From Diphasiastrum complanatum (lineage: Eukaryota; Streptophyta; Lycopodiopsida; Lycopodiales; Lycopodiaceae): 64,000 nt of DNA. Of the stretch, positions 12,123 to 24,380 are shown piece after piece. The stretch spans positions 34,546,525-34,610,524 of the forward strand of contig CM055093.1 in NCBI GenBank assembly GCA_029204225.1, written 5' to 3'. The notes beneath the pieces were generated by a model. The model saw only the letters and a list, made by a program, of their open reading frames with translations. It did not search any database and was not told where the DNA came from. A program made the translations under genes and the position numbers. Within the stretch, counting starts at the first letter, position 1. The number at the start of each line of letters is the position of its first letter.

Positions 12123-13440
12123 AATAAATACAGGGTGTGGAGACATGCTTCAGGGAGCCTTCTCTAGTTTTTGGCCCTTCACATCTTCGGCATTGCGGAT
12201 CTTACGATGGGTTTCAACAACCATGCGGACAAAACATGATCACAATGTGCTGCGCGTTATGGATTGTGAGCGGATTGCGCTAAACGTCGGGTGCATATTT
12301 CCTAAGAAATCCATCGTATTATAATACCATATTTCCAACCTCGCTATATTAACGAATGATGTGGTAGATAGGCGATGGTAGGTCTGGTATAAGGAGATTT
12401 GATCCACAATGGCCGGTGGTTTGAAAGCTTTATTCAGGTCGAAACAGTACTCATCGAAGCACATGTCCCACCTAGTATCCACTTTTGTAGCTATCAACAG
12501 GGTCTCCACATTATAATAGGCTTCCAGAATGATGGGATTTGGAGAATTAGCCACGTCAATTATGAATTGGTTCAGGGGCCTTTGGAAATCAACTGCTGTG
12601 CTCCAATCCTTTTCAGACTTTATTAGTGTCCAATTATAGGCCTCGACGTTGGAAGTCTTCAACACTGACCATAATCATCTTTTGGGCATAGGATGGTATG
12701 TTGGGTTTGCCCTGAGTGCGGTTGGAGTTGTGAGATATTCTTTTATTAGCTCGGGGATATGCATGAGTACTACCTTTCTCCATTTTAATTGGGGATGCGA
12801 AGTGATATGATATCAACTGGTTTCTTCTTTAGGAGCTCCTCGAGCTTTCTAGGTAATTTGTAGCCTCCTCTTGTCTTTATATCTGGATATTGTTTGACAA
12901 AGAGGTCCGGCTATTCTGAATGTAGTACTGAAAACACTTTCTGGTACCAATGCTTGTGTACTACCACATGATCAGCGAGGTTGTCAACGACGTGAGGAGG
13001 AACGGTGGACAGTGGATGGAAGATCAGATTTGGGGGGTGAAATGATGGGGGGTGGTGAGGAAGAGGTGGGAGGCGATATGGCACGAGGTGGTGAGGTGCC
13101 ATGAGGCGGAGTTGCAAACTTGAGATGAGGCATGTTAGGATCGATTGGAAATGTGATGGTGGCTTCGGCCTGAGTGGCGTACTAGAGATCTTGGTCGAAG
13201 GTGCGGTCTCCACCAGTTTGGAGGTCAAAATGAGGGAAGGTTGGCTGGAGCTGTTGGTAGTCAATAGTGGAGGTGGATTCAATGAAAGGGAAGTTAGAGA
13301 TGGAGCACGGATGGCGAATGGATGGATCTTGGACAATGGCATTATAATGCGCCAAGGCCGCGTTGTAGCAGATGATGAGGGTGGCGGGATGGTATTAATG
13401 GTAGTCATAATAGAGTTACAAAACACATGCCATGGTTGAA
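12123..13440 (-). other. unidentified minus-strand reading frames
   Basis: Three consecutive minus-strand frames occur (12240-12665, 12634-12816, 12911-13426). The first encodes an apparently globular segment with WTLIKSEKDWSTAVDF and TRWDMCFDEYCFDLNKAF. The last is Pro/Ser/Leu-rich and low in complexity. I do not recognise them. They sit between retroelement fragments and may be the 5' part or cargo of a transposon. A 17-bp direct repeat (TTACAAAACACATGCCA) occurs at 13416-13432 and 13469-13485 at their upstream edge. No introns or signals were found. Confidence 0.3.
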
Positions 13441-13507
13441 GTTTATTGACAGATACTCATACGTGGTCTTACAAAACACATGCCACGGAGTTTTATTTCT
13501 TTCTTTT

Positions 13508-14283
13508 TTATTTTCTTTGTGTTAGCACAGTTGCTAATAGAAAGTCAATAAATGGATCATCATCAGGAGGTATTCTCACTATACCATCTTTCCCACTGGA
13601 TGTGTCTATCTTCTCATCATCCTCATCTTCATATATCTTGGATTCATCAAAGATGACATCACGACTTACATGGATTTTGTTTTCCACTGGATCAAAACAT
13701 CTATAGCCCTTTACACGATCATCATATCCTAGGAATATACACTTGATAGCTTTTACATCAAGTTTACGTCTCTCTTCCTTAGGAATGTGTACAAAGGCCT
13801 TACATTTAAAGATTCGCAAGTGGTTCACCTCTGGTTTTTTCTTCGTGAATGCCTCCTCAGGTGTTATCTTTGGTATGGCAATGGTAGGACTTCTATTTTG
13901 AAGATAGACTATCGTACTGCATACTTCTGACCAAAAATCTTTTGTCAGTTTCATCTCAGCTAGCATAGATCTAGCACTTTCCACAATCGTACGATTCTTA
14001 CGTTCAGCTACACCATTGAGGGCAGGAGTATGAGCTTGCATAAATTGTCTTTTGATCCCACATTGATCACAAAGATCATTGAAGTCATTAGACTTGTACT
14101 CACCTCCACTATCTAATCTTAGAACTTTGATCTTCCTACCTGTCTGATTTTTTACCAATGCCTTGAAGCTCTTGAAATTGTCAAATGCATCCGATTTCTT
14201 CTTCTAAAAGTAAATCCACGCCTTACGTGATATAGCATCAATAAAGGTCATGAAATAGAAGGCTTTACCTAAGACATGGTCCA
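13508..14283 (-). pseudogene. Copia integrase fragment
   Basis: An open minus-strand frame of 216 codons carries the Copia integrase core: LRLDSGGEYKSNDF with the catalytic Asp, then the Glu-containing GVAERKNRT block, FWSEVCSTIVYLQNRSP, and the GYDDRVKGYRCFDP chromodomain-like end. The frame is open and ends near 13508. Upstream, at about 14284, the sequence switches abruptly to Gypsy integrase, so the two were joined by insertion or recombination. Zinc finger, protease and RT are not present. Confidence 0.85.
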
Positions 14284-17200
14284 AAAGCCTTTGCGGTGGT
14301 CTTTACTGGAATAAACGTAGCCAATTTGGTAAGATGGTCAACCACAACCCAAATTGCATCATGTTGTTTATTCGTCCGTGGTAACCCAACCACGAAATCC
14401 ACGGAATTACTATCCCATCTCTTATCAAGGATATCCAATGATGCAACAAACCGCCAGCCTTATGGCGTTCAGCTTTATTCAACTGGCATTGGTCACACTT
14501 GACCACATAAGATTCTGCAAAGGGCTTGAGTTTTAGCCAATAAAAATCCCTTCGTACTAAATCCAATGTACGATGTATGCTGGAATGTCCTGCGCATGGT
14601 GAGTCATGACATTCATAAGGAATTTTATTCTTAAGAACATCCACATCAGGCACACAAACCTTCCCTTTCCTGAACAAAAGTCCATTTTGGATAGAGAAGT
14701 CATCAGTACCCTTTATATCCTTCCCCCTAGACTGATCACCATGATCATAAGTCCCGCTTGATGAAACTGCTAGAATCCTATTCCAAATTGGTCCAAAATG
14801 TGGGTCTTTCTCATAAAGACCTCTTAGGGAGGGATAAAAGACCATACTGATCTCAGTGAAGGAAAGTTTGTTCACTTCACCAATTCGACTAAGTGCAACA
14901 GCCACCTGATTAGATGAGCCTTTGATATACCGCACTTCAAAGTCAAATTCTTGCATGAGTTCTACCCATCTGGCCTTACGACCTCACAAATCATTCTGAT
15001 TACAAAAATATTTTAAAGGTTGATGATCCGTATTAACCACGAATTTATTACCGTACAGGTAATGCCTCCATGATTTCAATGCATGGATCATAGCAAAAAG
15101 CTCTTTCTCCTGAGTGGTGTACCTGACCTATGCATCGGTTAGTTTCTTACTTTCAAAGGCAATGGACTGACCCTCTTGTAAGAGAACAGCTCCAATAGCC
15201 GTATCACTCACATTGGTATTAATGACAAACAACAAATCTGGATCCGCTATTCTCAAAACTGGAGCTGAGGCAATTAGAAGCTTGAGTTTGCGAAAACTCT
15301 CATCTAATTTCTCATTCCATCTAATGAGAGGACTTGGCCTACCTTTGCAACTTTTCACTCCTTTCAACATATTGTTGAGAGGTGCAACAATCTTCGAGTA
15401 CTCCTCTACAAATCTATGGAAAAACATATTGAAACCTAAGAACGGCTTAAGTTCATGCACTGTTTTAGGGATTGGCCATTCCACTATCGTCTTCATCTTT
15501 TCTTCGTCAATCTTGATCCCAAAGGAGATAATCTTATGACCAAGCTAAAGAAGCTCCTTCTTAAAGAATTCTAATCCTATCTTCAGACAACCATATCGGT
15601 GCTAAAGCTCTTTCTTTAGCACCGATATGGTTGTCTGAAGATAGGACGGCTCTCGAGCAAAAGATCTAGGTAGCTGCTTTGGGAAAACTTCACTAAAGTC
15701 TTACTTTAAATCTTGCAAAAGCTGTTGTTCCTGATGAGAATTTTCGGTGTTAAAGCATGAAAACACATTCACATCCCCAACATCACAATGCATACGAGAT
15801 TTCAAAAGCAAGTGAAAGAGTTCATACTCATAATCATGAAGTTTCTCAATTAATTCAGCCGAGGAAATTATCGGCAATGGAAGTACATCGGTCTCTCCAG
15901 AAATAGAGACAATTTGATCAAACTTATCTTTAAATACCATAGAATGATTTTAAAATCTATCTCTAAAGAGTCTGATTTGCCAAAAAACCATTCATAGCCC
16001 AAAATCACATCAGTCTGGTCCAGATTCATGATATGAAAATCCAACGGCTCAACATAGTCCTGCATCCGAAGCTCTGAGTTTGAGACTTTGACATCCCAAA
16101 TCTCAGTGTCCGACCCTGAGGCAAGATGGACCACGTAACCGTGATCACTGGCCATGGTGGGCACTCGGAGCTTCTGCACAAGTTGAGCATTCAAAAAATT
16201 GTGAGTACTACCTGAATCAAATAGCACATTCAAGTCTTTCCCTAAAATATTGCCTCTCACACGAAACAATTCATTAGGCTTGAAAGAGAGTGCGCTAAAG
16301 TTACAAGTACAGTCACAATTATTAAAGAAATTGACTTCCAAATTACCTGCTGGTAAATCCACATTTCATGAAACTTGACGACTTTGCTTTCCGTTTGGAG
16401 CACTGTTTGGCACGGTGCCCGGGTTTATTGTAGAAGAAACACAAATTTTGTTTAAGCGCCACTGTGCTTTGTCTTTGACCACCAATTTTTTCTTATTCTT
16501 CTTCTTCTTTGGGTGTTGGTATGCTTCTGCTTCTAGCTCGTCAAAAAACTGTTTCTTCCACTTGTAAGATTTTTCTTGTTTGGGTTTCAGGGCCGTTTGG
16601 CCATGCACGCTTTTTTGTGATGCAACAACTGTACTATCATAGGCTTTCGCCACACATATAGCATCCTCTAGTGAGTTAAGGATATTTCGTTTGCATTCAT
16701 TTTGATAGTCAAACAATGAATTGCCATTGTGCTAACTTTCGATCAAATAGCGGCACCTTGGCCAAAGAGTCCAAGAACTCTTGGACATAATCGTTTAGTT
16801 CTCGGCTGCCCATTTTGTAGTTGATAAACTAAATATACAACTCGAAATCGTCTATCGTGACAAAAGCTTTCCGAAATTCTGTCAGGAATTCAGCCCAAGT
16901 CACCGGTTTCATGGAAAGTTCCCTCCACCACGAAGAGGCTTTGCCTTCCAGAAACAATAGAACCGATGATATTCGTTTATCCTTTGTGACGTTGTGCAAG
17001 CTAAAATAGCTTGTCCAACGGTTTATCCAGTCTTCAACAACTTCCGGACGCTTACACTTTTTATCGCCAGAAAATATTTCTAGTTGGTAGCCCAAATCAT
17101 TAGAGTTAATAGCTTGTAGCTAATTAAAAAGATTTTGCATTTGTTTATCTCATTGTTTATTGCTATGATGAAGTTCTAAAACTGCCTTGCCTAATGTTTG

Positions 17201-17335
17201 CAACAGTTTTTCAGAGTCTAGGGTGTCATCACTGCCAGGTGAGGCCGGCTGAATTTCCGTATTTCTCCCATCACTTTCTGGTGATGCCGGGTGAATCTCG
17301 GTAGCACCCCCCTCCAAAATTTCATCAGTATCCAT
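14284..17335 (-). mobile_element. truncated Gypsy element (family G, copy 1)
   Basis: In minus orientation the order is gag, protease, RT, RNase H, integrase, the Ty3/Gypsy order. Gag opens at 17335 (MDTDEILEGG), with a capsid-like part at 16829-17095 and a Lys-rich part at 16366-16716. The protease (15868-16362) has VLFDSGSTHNF. The RT C-terminal half and RNase H start lie at 15128-15496, with GAVLLQEGQSIAFESKKL. The RNase H end and the integrase HHCC finger (CDQCQLNKAE) lie at 14303-14956. The N-terminal half of RT with its catalytic residues is missing at about 15.6 kb, where a palindrome sits. There are several stops. The downstream end is cut off at 14284, so no 3' LTR is seen. Confidence 0.85.
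15576..15645. repeat. perfect 32-bp inverted repeat with 6-bp loop
   Basis: The arms at 15576-15607 and 15614-15645 are exact reverse complements, separated by CTCTTT. It lies at the join between the protease side and the RT C-terminal half of the Gypsy copy, where the N-terminal half of RT is missing. Confidence 0.97.
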
Positions 17336-18839
17336 TTGCTTGCCAACTGAAAATTAAAAAAAATTCGTTCAATTAACGCATTCATTACAGGTAATAATTG
17401 CTAAATTAAGCAATGTCTACAAAAAATCTAATTTTTAGACCGTATGTGCTTTCATTAACAAATTATACCAATGAATCGCAAATGGGTACTTAAGCAATAA
17501 AAAATCGAAATTAACCGTCAATGCAACGAAAATCCATTAACAACTGTTAAGTCATACTTCAAGTGGAAAATTAAAATATCAGTTCTTAAAAACTGAAAAA
17601 CACCTTTCGAACAAGAAATTCCACATGTTTTTAATTATGTAAAAATTACAGCAAATAAGGATCCTAAAACACTTGAAATGATGAGGAAAACAATATATTA
17701 TGATTTCATAAGATTAGCACAAATTGAACCATCAAAATCCATCAAAAACCTATGCTTGAACCTCACTAAATGGCCCAAATCCTTGAAGAAGGCTTCACAC
17801 GTGTGAAAGTACGGCCTCCCACAGTCTGAGTACTGTACACCAGACCTACATTCAATCCTATAATCATTAGTAATCACAAGTACTCAAACAATTATGAACA
17901 TAGAGAGCAATTGCACCATTATGAGAGAAAAAACATGAAATTGCTTGATTGATTTTGGTGAGATATCATCACCTATATATACATGATCCATCACGGTTTT
18001 GGGCAGGTATGAGTAGCCCTAAACCTATCCCTAATGCTAATTTTGGTGGATCTTTCATCCCTACCAAGTTAGGGTTGGAATCTTGGAGATCCCTCAACAA
18101 TGCAAAAATTACCAAAAATAGCTCCTATTTTTTCTCCCTTGTATCTAAGCATAATTTGGACTCATTCCAAAGGTTCTAACACTTAGGTCTACTTGAGAAC
18201 ATCCTTATGAATGGAATCCTATGCTATTTGGCACGTGTGACAAGCCACATCATGACCATCTAACTATTTACAAGTCATATGACCAAAACTAGTCAAGCTA
18301 GAATTGTGAATTTTTAACAAATTAAACTTCAAATGCAAAAATTGCCCCGCCCCTCCCCACTTCCCACCATACCTACCCCTAGCATGCACAGCTCCAAGTT
18401 TTAAAAATAAACTTTGAGTTTCTGCTAATACCAATATAACGTCCTCACAACAGGATTTTAGTCTAAGCATACCATACAAAGCAACAACACATGGGAACTG
18501 GCGGAGGTTAAACCAACCCAACCAAACCTAGATCGAACGGATCTAGCCCCCAAGCTATGGATCAATCAGAGTCATGGAAAGAGGAGTCACATTAGCAGCA
18601 TGTATCTACCAATCACAAAATCAAGCATATATTGGTGAGAGCCCAGCAGGTAAACTTATACCCTCCAAGGCCCATGCACCACTAGTAGTGCACTGTGACA
18701 CCTCACCGGACACCTCTGCAGCCTATCTGGACCACGTCATCCAGTTCCCTAATGACTCACTGATAGACCCATACCAACTCCACCACCATGTGTTTAGGCC
18801 TACAACCATTAATTATGACCATGTACTCATAAGGGCCCC
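17336..18839 (-). other. upstream leader or LTR region of Gypsy family G copy 1, unresolved
   Basis: This lies just upstream (minus sense) of the gag start and so should hold the leader, primer site and 5' LTR. I could not fix LTR ends or a partner. No protein-coding frame is convincing. Confidence 0.3.
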
Positions 18840-18945
18840 AATTCCCTTATAGTCACAATTAACTTATGGGTTGTTGGTCTATCGGTCCCTAGAATTCCCT
18901 TATAGTCACAATTAACTTATGGGTTGTTGGTCTACCGGTCCCTAG
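18840..18945. repeat. 53-bp tandem duplication
   Basis: A unit starting AATTCCCTTATAGTCACAAT is present twice in tandem (18840-18892 and 18893-18945), differing by one base (TATCGG against TACCGG). It is a recent local duplication. Confidence 0.93.
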
Positions 18946-18959
18946 CGTGGACACGCTAC

Positions 18960-19907
18960 CCGAGACCAGTCATGGACATGACACCTGTCATGTGTCTTGT
19001 GGATCCCAAGTCAATATACCACATTTGATCATCTTGATTAGATGACAATGCTGATATGAAGATGATAGAGTCTTCAATCTAACCCTCATCGACAAAGCTA
19101 CATGCTTGCTTTGGTTTTCCCTTGCCTTGTTCTGCCAGGAATTTCCGACATTCACTCTTCCAATGGCCCTTTTTACCACAATGGAAGCACTTGCCTTTCT
19201 TCTTGGTCTTAGGAAGATCCCTCATCCTTCTAAATCTTGGCAAATTGTTGTTTAGACTTCTTCTTGCCCTTGCCTTGATTTTGGCGTGTCGCAAGTGCCT
19301 GATCATCAGTATTTTGACGTATAGCTTTCACCATTTCTCGTCGTTGCTCTTCCTGCATCAAGATTCCTATGAGCTCGTCAAAGGTTGGTAATCTTTCTCT
19401 TGATGCTAATCCGTCACAAACATTTGATAGGGTTCTGTAATGCCGCACAATGCGTTGTCCACCAGTCCACATCATTATGCGCTCACCAATAGAATGCAGT
19501 TCATCCCTCATTGTTTTGATTCTGGTCATATAAGTCTAAATGTGCTCTCCTTGCTCCATGCAGGCACTATTCAGTTTTGACTTCAGAATCATGATTCTTG
19601 ACGGATTTGACGTCTCAAATTGCTCCTTTAGCACATCCCATGCCTGTCTGGGTGTAACAGCATCACAAATGTGGGTAATGATGTGATCCTTCACTGACAA
19701 GTTAATGAAGGTCAAAGCTTTCCTCAACTTCTTGTCGAACACTTTGATGTCCGCTTCATTTGGCGGCCTCCTCTCATCACCTATGATGACATCCCATATG
19801 TCTTTCTCCATCAGTATGTTTTTCATTTTGAATTTTCATACTGCATAGTTGGAAATCTCGTCCAATTTGCTACTTTTACTCAAAATGGACTCTCTCATGT
19901 TTGTCAT
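18960..19907 (-). pseudogene. Copia gag and protease start
   Basis: The ATG at 19907 (MTNMRESILSKSS) opens a Copia gag. A TGA replaces the Trp expected before KFKMKN. The frame continues with helical gag segments, PRQAWDVLKEQFE, the CCHC zinc knuckle CFHCGKKGHWKSEC (about 19165-19205), and a protease start MWYIDLGSTRHMT. There the usual Asp-Ser-Gly reads Asp-Leu-Gly, so the catalytic triplet is altered. Further stops are present. The rest of the polyprotein is absent. Confidence 0.8.
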
Positions 19908-21210
19908 CGCAAAACTGCTTGAAACTTCTATCGTAGGCTAAAAGCAATATGTCAAGGCCAATTGTGTTGTCAAAAGTCAAAAATAATGACCTACACTTTT
20001 TCCCTTACCAGGCCACCCACCGCTTTTCTGCCAAATTGAAAGCCAAATCGACGTCGCCTTCCGAAATGCACTATGTCGTCAACTCCCAACTACGTGCCCA
20101 ATGGAATGGTGAAATCGCTTTTGGCACACTCCGAACACTTTCTCCCGCTGCAATCACTCTGTTTTGCGGTACCGTACTTATATGTACAGTCCGGGTGCCC
20201 TTTGTTTGGAGTCCGTAGCCCTTCGTTTGGATCAAAACGGATGAAGGAGGCAAAATTAGGGGCTTTTTAAAATTTTGAACTATTTCTTTAGAATGAAGAA
20301 ACTTCAAACTTCACTAGTGAAGGGACCCAACTCCAACTTCAGAGTAAAAATTTTTAATGAAGTTGAAGGCCAGTGTACCCTTCAACTCCATTTAGCTTTC
20401 TTCAAAGCCCCCTTCAAAGTTCATCTAATGGCTATCCTCAATCCAATGGCCCACAATAGTTCTTGGAGACTTGATCTTTACCACAGATCTATGCGAATCA
20501 GATCTGACGGTTGTCCATAATCTAGCGCGCTGAAACGCTTCCCTCTAGCTGCGAGACACCATTTTACACCAAGTTGATGGCCGAACTGGGCACGCGTGAC
20601 CCTCCTCGTGGGTCTGCTCCTCCTTCATGAGCTATAGCAGCTTTAATGATTATGACCACCCCTTTGGATCGTTCCAGCGCTCTCTTTGCTTGATGGCTGT
20701 CCACGGCCAGCTGCCAGCCTTCTGTCCTCAGCAGGACACCCATAGTTGTCAATTTACAACATTGAAATTTGTCGAAAATGAAGAGAAATCAACAATTTTG
20801 AGCTTCCAAATCCTAGGCCAGGGTTTTCCTTGGAAATACTGAACTTGGTTGACTGTTTATAGCTCTCTGACTGGTCAATCCTCTTCCTCTGAGGTCGCCT
20901 TACTGCTAGGAGTCTGATGCTTCAGACCATTCTCAAAACGATGTCCATTTGAATGCACACCGACTGCAAATGCCAAGTAGCCTCCCTTCGGAATTTCAAA
21001 ATTCCGTTTGGCTAAGGTTCTGATTCAGCCGACAACTCTTGTTTTCGAATCCTCACATAGTCTCAAGCTCAACAAGCTTCTGTGTGCTAGAATCTGTGCA
21101 CCAATGCTTCACTTTCTGTCTACAACCCGTCGTAAACCCCGAACTCTTAGAAGACTCTTCTCCCGAAGCTCTCTTCAACGGCGACACTGTAATGTGTACA
21201 CTCCATGTAC
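19908..21210. other. 1.3 kb between gag start and primer binding site, no gene recognised
   Basis: Copia leaders are normally short, so this stretch probably contains inserted sequence. No terminal repeats or protein similarity could be assigned on either strand. Confidence 0.35.
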
Positions 21211-21223
21211 GGCTCTGATACCA
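21211..21223 (-). promoter_or_regulatory. Copia primer binding site (initiator-Met tRNA type)
   Basis: The minus strand reads TGGTATCAGAGCC, the canonical plant Copia primer site. It most likely belongs to the minus-strand gag at 18960-19907. Confidence 0.8.
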
Positions 21224-21451
21224 ACTTAGAATTTGCTTCGAATAGAAACACAAATCATGCTACACAGTAACACAGACTCCACAACAAGCTCATATAGCAA
21301 CTGTATTTCTCAAAATAAAATTACACTATATATATAGCTCTTCACTCTGGCAACCCATGCATGACCCAGGTTGTCGTTGACGGGACGTGTGTCCCGTCAA
21401 CTCGTCTCGTGGTGAGGCCAACTGATCCTTATCGATTGATAGGACCCACAG
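21224..21451 (-). mobile_element. putative Copia 5' LTR remnant
   Basis: The sequence upstream of the primer site should be the LTR. A candidate start TGTGGGTCC lies at 21451 on the minus strand, and a TATATATA box lies near 21330-21340. A perfect 10-bp-arm hairpin (21377-21400, GTCCCGTCAA arms) lies inside. No partner LTR was found, so the borders are guesses. Confidence 0.35.
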
Positions 21452-24380
21452 TACAGTAAGACAATGATTCTACTTTAATTCTAACTTGTTTTGCTTTATG
21501 CTTGGATGTCTACTTTTTCTATTGCACATGTTTGATGCCTAGATCACTAATCATGTGTAGTATCTCTCCTTATTAGTTAGATTTGTTGCAAAATACTATG
21601 CAAGTGGAAGCGAGCCAAAAACTATGCATAGGAGGACGACTTTCATTCTCTTTCATAGCTAGTCGATTTCTCCTTTCCTCCAGCTCTCTTCGTTGAAACG
21701 CATATCATAGATGTTAGACTGAGTCTTTAAGCGAATGCAGGTAGGTTTTCTTTTTGCTAAGCCTTGGAACCCAAGAGAGGCCAAGAGCTATGAAGGGTAT
21801 GATGCTCACAAACAGCGAAGGAGTAGGAATAGAGTTAGATTGACCATTCCCATGCATTTTCTAGGACTAATGTAGTTTTAATCCTCTTATCAAACGTAGC
21901 TTAGGCTTTGAAAGTGGCAAGTAGTGACAATTGTCGCTTCTCCTATCAAAGAGACTAGTTTCTGCCTATACATCACCCTCTTTCCCATATGATCAATTCC
22001 CAACCTCTCTATACTACAACGAGTTAATTCTTCATTTTACTTGTCCACCATTGATGAGTAATCACGATGCCAAACTGCACTTTTGCTGGCAATACTAGTT
22101 TTCTCCACACATTTTTGCTCTCATTCACTTCCACACTACATTTACCACTTCCAAGCACCTTATTACTTTGTTAGAAGTAAGCAAACATGATTATGATGTG
22201 TTAATGCCTCACCGTACCGCCCTTTTAGAGAAAACTCCAACCAAAAATAGCCTCTATTTTGGCCATGCGGGTTTAAAATGCAAATGTAGCCTATCACTGG
22301 GTCCAACCACTTGAACAGTGACTAAAACTCCCCAAAATGTGTTTCTCCCTACTCGGTGACAACACTATGTCCATTGGCTCTAAGCAGTTATTTTTAAGGG
22401 TCAATTTGGCCCAAGAACGGCAAAAACGGTGTCGTCTAGCCAAAGATAGCCCCAATGCCAATATCCTTTGCAAAAATGAATTTGTTCTTCGTTCGAAGAT
22501 TTTTAATGAAGAAGAACATTTTATGCCCTTCGGGTCCCTTTTGGCATTTCAATTTGAAAAATTTTAATGAAAGATTTTCAAAAAATGCCCTTTAGTTTTT
22601 CATGGCCACCTTCAAGGCCATCCAATGGCCTATCCCGAATCTGACGATTTCTCTCCATCATCGATCTTTGTAGGGCCTAATCCTGCGAACGTGATTCTTG
22701 CAACCGCTACACCCCTCCATGATTCTTGCAACCGCTACACCCCTCCATACACTAGGCGCCCACTATGTTCACCGCTCGCAAGTTCTTCCTTCCCTCCTCT
22801 GAACTTCCAACTATGGCCGCCTTCCTCCTCATGTAGCAACTCGTTTTAAACCTGCATTTGGCCTTGAAACAATTGAGAATATAGCTTGAGAATAGTTGGT
22901 TTTCCGACAACCGGTTGTTTTTAACCATAAAACCCATCTCAACTCTCTCATGTAGTTCTTAGCCTTACCCTAAGATTTTTCGGGCACCAATCAGCCTCAC
23001 TGAGGTCGCCCTGGCCGTGTTGTTTTGATGGAACTGACGGCAACTGATTTTGTGAAAATTTTGCTATAGACAGTCACCCCATAGGAAAAGCCTTAAAACC
23101 TTACGAAATCTGACAATTTTCTCAATTTTTCGCCAAACCTTGCCTCGTAAATTGCTATGGCCATTTATCAATGTCTTTTTTGGCTCCTCTGCAAATCCCA
23201 TTATGCCAAAATGGCTATCTATATAGTAAATTCTCTGTCTCAAACAATAGTTTTCCAAAAAAAACCACCTAAATTACAATTCACTTAAAATTCTAAGCCT
23301 AGTATGGTCCAAAAACATTGACAAACTCAGGACATGCCCTTGAGTATAGCAAAAGGGAACCAAAATCATATTGTACTCGCTAATTCTTACGTGTGGTTAC
23401 TCGGCTAGTCCAAGTAGCCAATTACAAGATCAGTGCTCTCGACAGATAAGTCGATAGTGGATCATGTCCTGGTCACTACCAGAAACAATATTCCAAGATT
23501 CCAACCACATGTACAAGAACAGCCCTTTAATGTTCAGATCTTTTCAAATAGAATGCTTTATTCATCAAAGTACGGCCATGGTTTCCTATGTTATTATCAA
23601 AAAAAAAATGTGCTCTTTCTTTACAAGTGACAGTGTTGAGAGGAGATAAGAAATGATTTTCTATGGACCACTATGGATTGCCAAAAAATCATGTAGTTGA
23701 TCACCTCAAATCAAGACACTTAATGTAAATAGCCATTAAGAATACATTTTTTGCTATATCAAACTTTAAGTAAGCATTGATAAAGAGCATGACATGGACA
23801 CTGATATTGTCAAGGTCAGCTGAGTTGAATGGGGTATGAAGAAATTTCATGACACAATGATCTATGCTCAAACCCCACCCACTTTGAAAACTTGGAGCCA
23901 TATGCTCACCTTTATGAGGCTCGGCGGCCTTCGGCCTACTACTACTACATCAAGTACAATGTATATTTGTGCACAATAATTGCCAGTACAAGTTATAATT
24001 TATAACTCTAAAACGAAAAGAGGAAAATCTTGATGAGTCAACAAGAATGGCTAAGTACACATTAATGACCTATAAGAGGGTTGTCCGAGAACAATTTGTC
24101 GTTTTTGCAATGCAATTCTGCAGTAAAGTTTATTTTCAATGGCACCAAAGTCCAGTACTTATTACAATGCATTTTTTGAGCTCCAACCATAAGAGATTGA
24201 GAAGTTCCATATCAGAATGAAGATATCTATATCAGAATGTTCAGCATAAAAAGTTGTATTAGCTATGATTTGAATACTTTTACATTTCTCATGCATAAGC
24301 CACAGCTATATTACTTAGAAGTATAAGTGCAGATGCAATAATTTGAAGATGAAATAGTGAGAAAGGTGTGTTGAAGGGGT
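21452..24380. other. non-coding stretch with one small tandem duplication
   Basis: No gene or retroelement protein could be recognised on either strand. A 28-bp unit is duplicated in tandem at 22692-22747 (GATTCTTGCAACCGCTACAC start). The last part flanks the 3' end of the LLG-like gene and should contain its 3' UTR. Confidence 0.4.
22692..22747. repeat. 28-bp tandem duplication
   Basis: Two exact copies of a 28-bp unit lie head to tail (22692-22719, 22720-22747). Confidence 0.9.
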
